Positions 4,957-5,823 of a stretch of 5,823 bases of DNA are shown in pieces. This DNA comes from Bryobacterales bacterium (lineage in GTDB: Bacteria > Acidobacteriota > Terriglobia > Bryobacterales > Bryobacteraceae), in contig PLRZ01000392.1 of NCBI GenBank assembly GCA_003164075.1, positions 8,787-14,609 of the forward strand. Reading direction: 5' to 3'. The first letter of the stretch is position 1; each line of letters starts with the position of its first letter. Made by a program: the position numbers and the translations under genes. The notes beneath the pieces were generated by a model. It was not told where the DNA came from. It saw only the letters and a program-made list of their open reading frames with translations, and searched no databases.

Positions 4957-5046
4957 CCGCTCCCTGGCGGGGTGCCCTCTGGGCCCGGCTCGGTATGTGC
5001 CTGCCTTTCAAGGTGACCTTTCCGAGCCGCGCGCGCAAGCAAGCGG
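4957..5046. repeat. Degenerate copy B of the palindromic element
   Basis: The left part CCGCTCCCTGGCGG (4957-4970) matches copy A at 2686-2699 in 13 of 14 bases. The right arm 5022-5046 matches copy A at 2732-2756 in 20 of 25 bases, including the shared CGCAAG. The inner arms CGGCTCGG (4986-4993) and CCGAGCCG (5022-5029) pair perfectly. The left arm carries about 12 extra bases (within 4971-4984) that break the outer pairing. A further small palindrome, AAGGTGACCTT (5010-5020), sits in the loop. The element lies 29 nt past the stop of the LTxxQ-like pair, between convergent genes, where its hairpin could end transcription. Confidence 0.7.
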
Positions 5047-5062
5047 TTTCTTCGAATTCTGC

Positions 5063-5102
5063 AAGCTTCTCTAGCGCCTGCCGATCCTGACGGTGGAAGC
5101 TT
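5063..5102. other. Short inverted repeat downstream of the malic enzyme gene
   Basis: AAGCTTC (5063-5069) and GAAGCTT (5096-5102) are perfect reverse complements separated by 26 nt, directly beyond the malic enzyme stop on the minus strand. A terminator role is possible, but the loop is long, the stem short and no clear U-tract follows. Confidence 0.25.
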
Positions 5103-5104
5103 TC

Positions 5105-5823
5105 TCAGGAATCCGCCGGATCCAACGTGGCGTATGGCTTGCCGACTTCCTGCGCGTCCACCACCGCCACCGCCGCCACGTGGACAATGTCGTTCACTTC
5201 CGAACCGCGCTGCAATACGTGAACCGGCTTGCTCAGTCCGGTGAGCAGGGGCCCGATCAACTCGCAACTGCCGATGCGCTGGAGCAGTTTGTAGGCGATG
5301 TTGCCGGCTTCCAGATTGGGGAAAATCAGCACGTTGGCTCCGCCCTTGAGGGCGCTGAACGGGTACGTCTCATCGATAATCTGCGGTACCACCGCGGTAT
5401 CGGCCTGCATTTCGCCATCGATCATCAGACCGGGTGCCCGCTGCCGCACCAGTTCCACGGCGTGGCGGACCTTGTCGGCCGACGGGTGACGGGTGCTGCC
5501 GAAGTTGGAGAAGGATAGCATGGCCACGCGCGGTTCCTGGTTGAAACGGCGCGCCTTTTCCGCGGTCATGATAGCGATCTCGGCCAGGTCGTCGGCCGTG
5601 GGGTCGATATTGACCGTGGCGTCCGCCAGGAAATAAATGTCGCCTTTGGGCGTGATGAGCACGTAGACGCCCGAGACGCGGCACAACTCAGGGCGTACCT
5701 CGATCACCTGAAGCGCCGGCCGGATGGTGTCGGGATAGTGGGTGGTCAGGCCGCCGATCAGCGCGTCGGCGTGGCCCAACCGCAGCATCACGCTGCCAAA
5801 CGTGGTGTGGTTGAGCAGCGCCT
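5105..5823 (-). CDS. maeB: NADP-dependent malic enzyme (MaeB type), C-terminal part of the Pta-like domain
   Basis: The gene is cut by the window edge: 238 residues are visible and the frame is open to base 5823. MaeB enzymes convert malate to pyruvate and CO2 with NADP. They consist of an N-terminal malic enzyme domain and a C-terminal phosphotransacetylase-like domain, known to act in regulation by acetyl-CoA rather than as an active acetyltransferase. The visible part is only the latter. Recognisable blocks, numbered from the first visible full codon, are HADALIGGLTTHYPDTIRP (17-35), FLADATVNIDPTADDLAEIA (64-83), VAMLSFSNFGSTRHPSADKV (99-118), IDGEMQADTAV (134-144), LKGGANVLIFPNLEAGNIAY (158-177) and the C-terminal PVHVLQRGSEVNDIVHVAAV (199-218) with VVDAQE. 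FSNFGS and the VVDAQE ending point to MaeB rather than a stand-alone phosphate acetyltransferase, which remains the alternative because the N-terminal domain is outside the window. Confidence 0.88.
   Translation of the reverse strand, partial: ALLNHTTFGSVMLRLGHADALIGGLTTHYPDTIRPALQVIEVRPELCRVSGVYVLITPKGDIYFLADATVNIDPTADDLAEIAIMTAEKARRFNQEPRVAMLSFSNFGSTRHPSADKVRHAVELVRQRAPGLMIDGEMQADTAVVPQIIDETYPFSALKGGANVLIFPNLEAGNIAYKLLQRIGSCELIGPLLTGLSKPVHVLQRGSEVNDIVHVAAVAVVDAQEVGKPYATLDPADS

Overview
The window looks like chromosomal DNA of a GC-rich Gram-negative soil-type bacterium, most plausibly an acidobacterium of the Solibacter/Bryobacter kind. This is inference. It rests on high GC, several Sec-exported proteins, two glycine-rich LTxxQ-type (Spy/CpxP-like) exported proteins in tandem, a 'GDTETQR'-type intergenic repeat, and a palindromic intergenic repeat whose arms read like ones I recall from acidobacterial genomes. 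No rRNA, tRNA, CRISPR array, transposase or phage gene is visible.

Layout. Bases 1-194 hold no gene, only two copies of the 'ctctgtg...tccgtggtgaa' repeat and one copy of a 23-bp direct repeat. Bases 195-2587 (minus strand) form a compact four-gene unit. In transcription order it encodes a DsbA-like thioredoxin-fold protein with CPAC, a second DsbA-like paralogue with CPHC, a MauE/DoxX-type redox membrane protein with a CGC motif, and a class I SAM methyltransferase. Junctions are tight: a 20-nt gap, a 20-nt overlap and a TGATG stop/start overlap. Bases 2588-2726 carry a Shine-Dalgarno site, a 22-bp palindrome and half of a large inverted repeat. A solitary beta-class DNA methyltransferase (2727-3758, minus) ends inside that inverted repeat. 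After a 133-nt divergent promoter region, two plus-strand genes encode the small exported LTxxQ-like proteins (3892-4927). A convergent intergenic region (4928-5104) holds a second, degraded copy of the palindromic repeat. The window ends in the C-terminal part of a MaeB-type NADP-malic enzyme (minus, cut by the window edge).

How the genes fit together. The first three genes of the four-gene unit make a plausible cell-envelope thiol-redox module: two exported thiol oxidoreductases with different active-site dipeptides, plus a membrane protein that could exchange electrons with them. The methyltransferase is translationally coupled, but its substrate is not evident. The Spy/CpxP-like pair suggests envelope protein quality control or metal binding. 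The DNA methyltransferase has no restriction partner in view. Nothing here is clearly a new defence or mobile system; the most unusual signal is the palindromic repeat and its apparent capture as the 3' end of the DNA methyltransferase gene.
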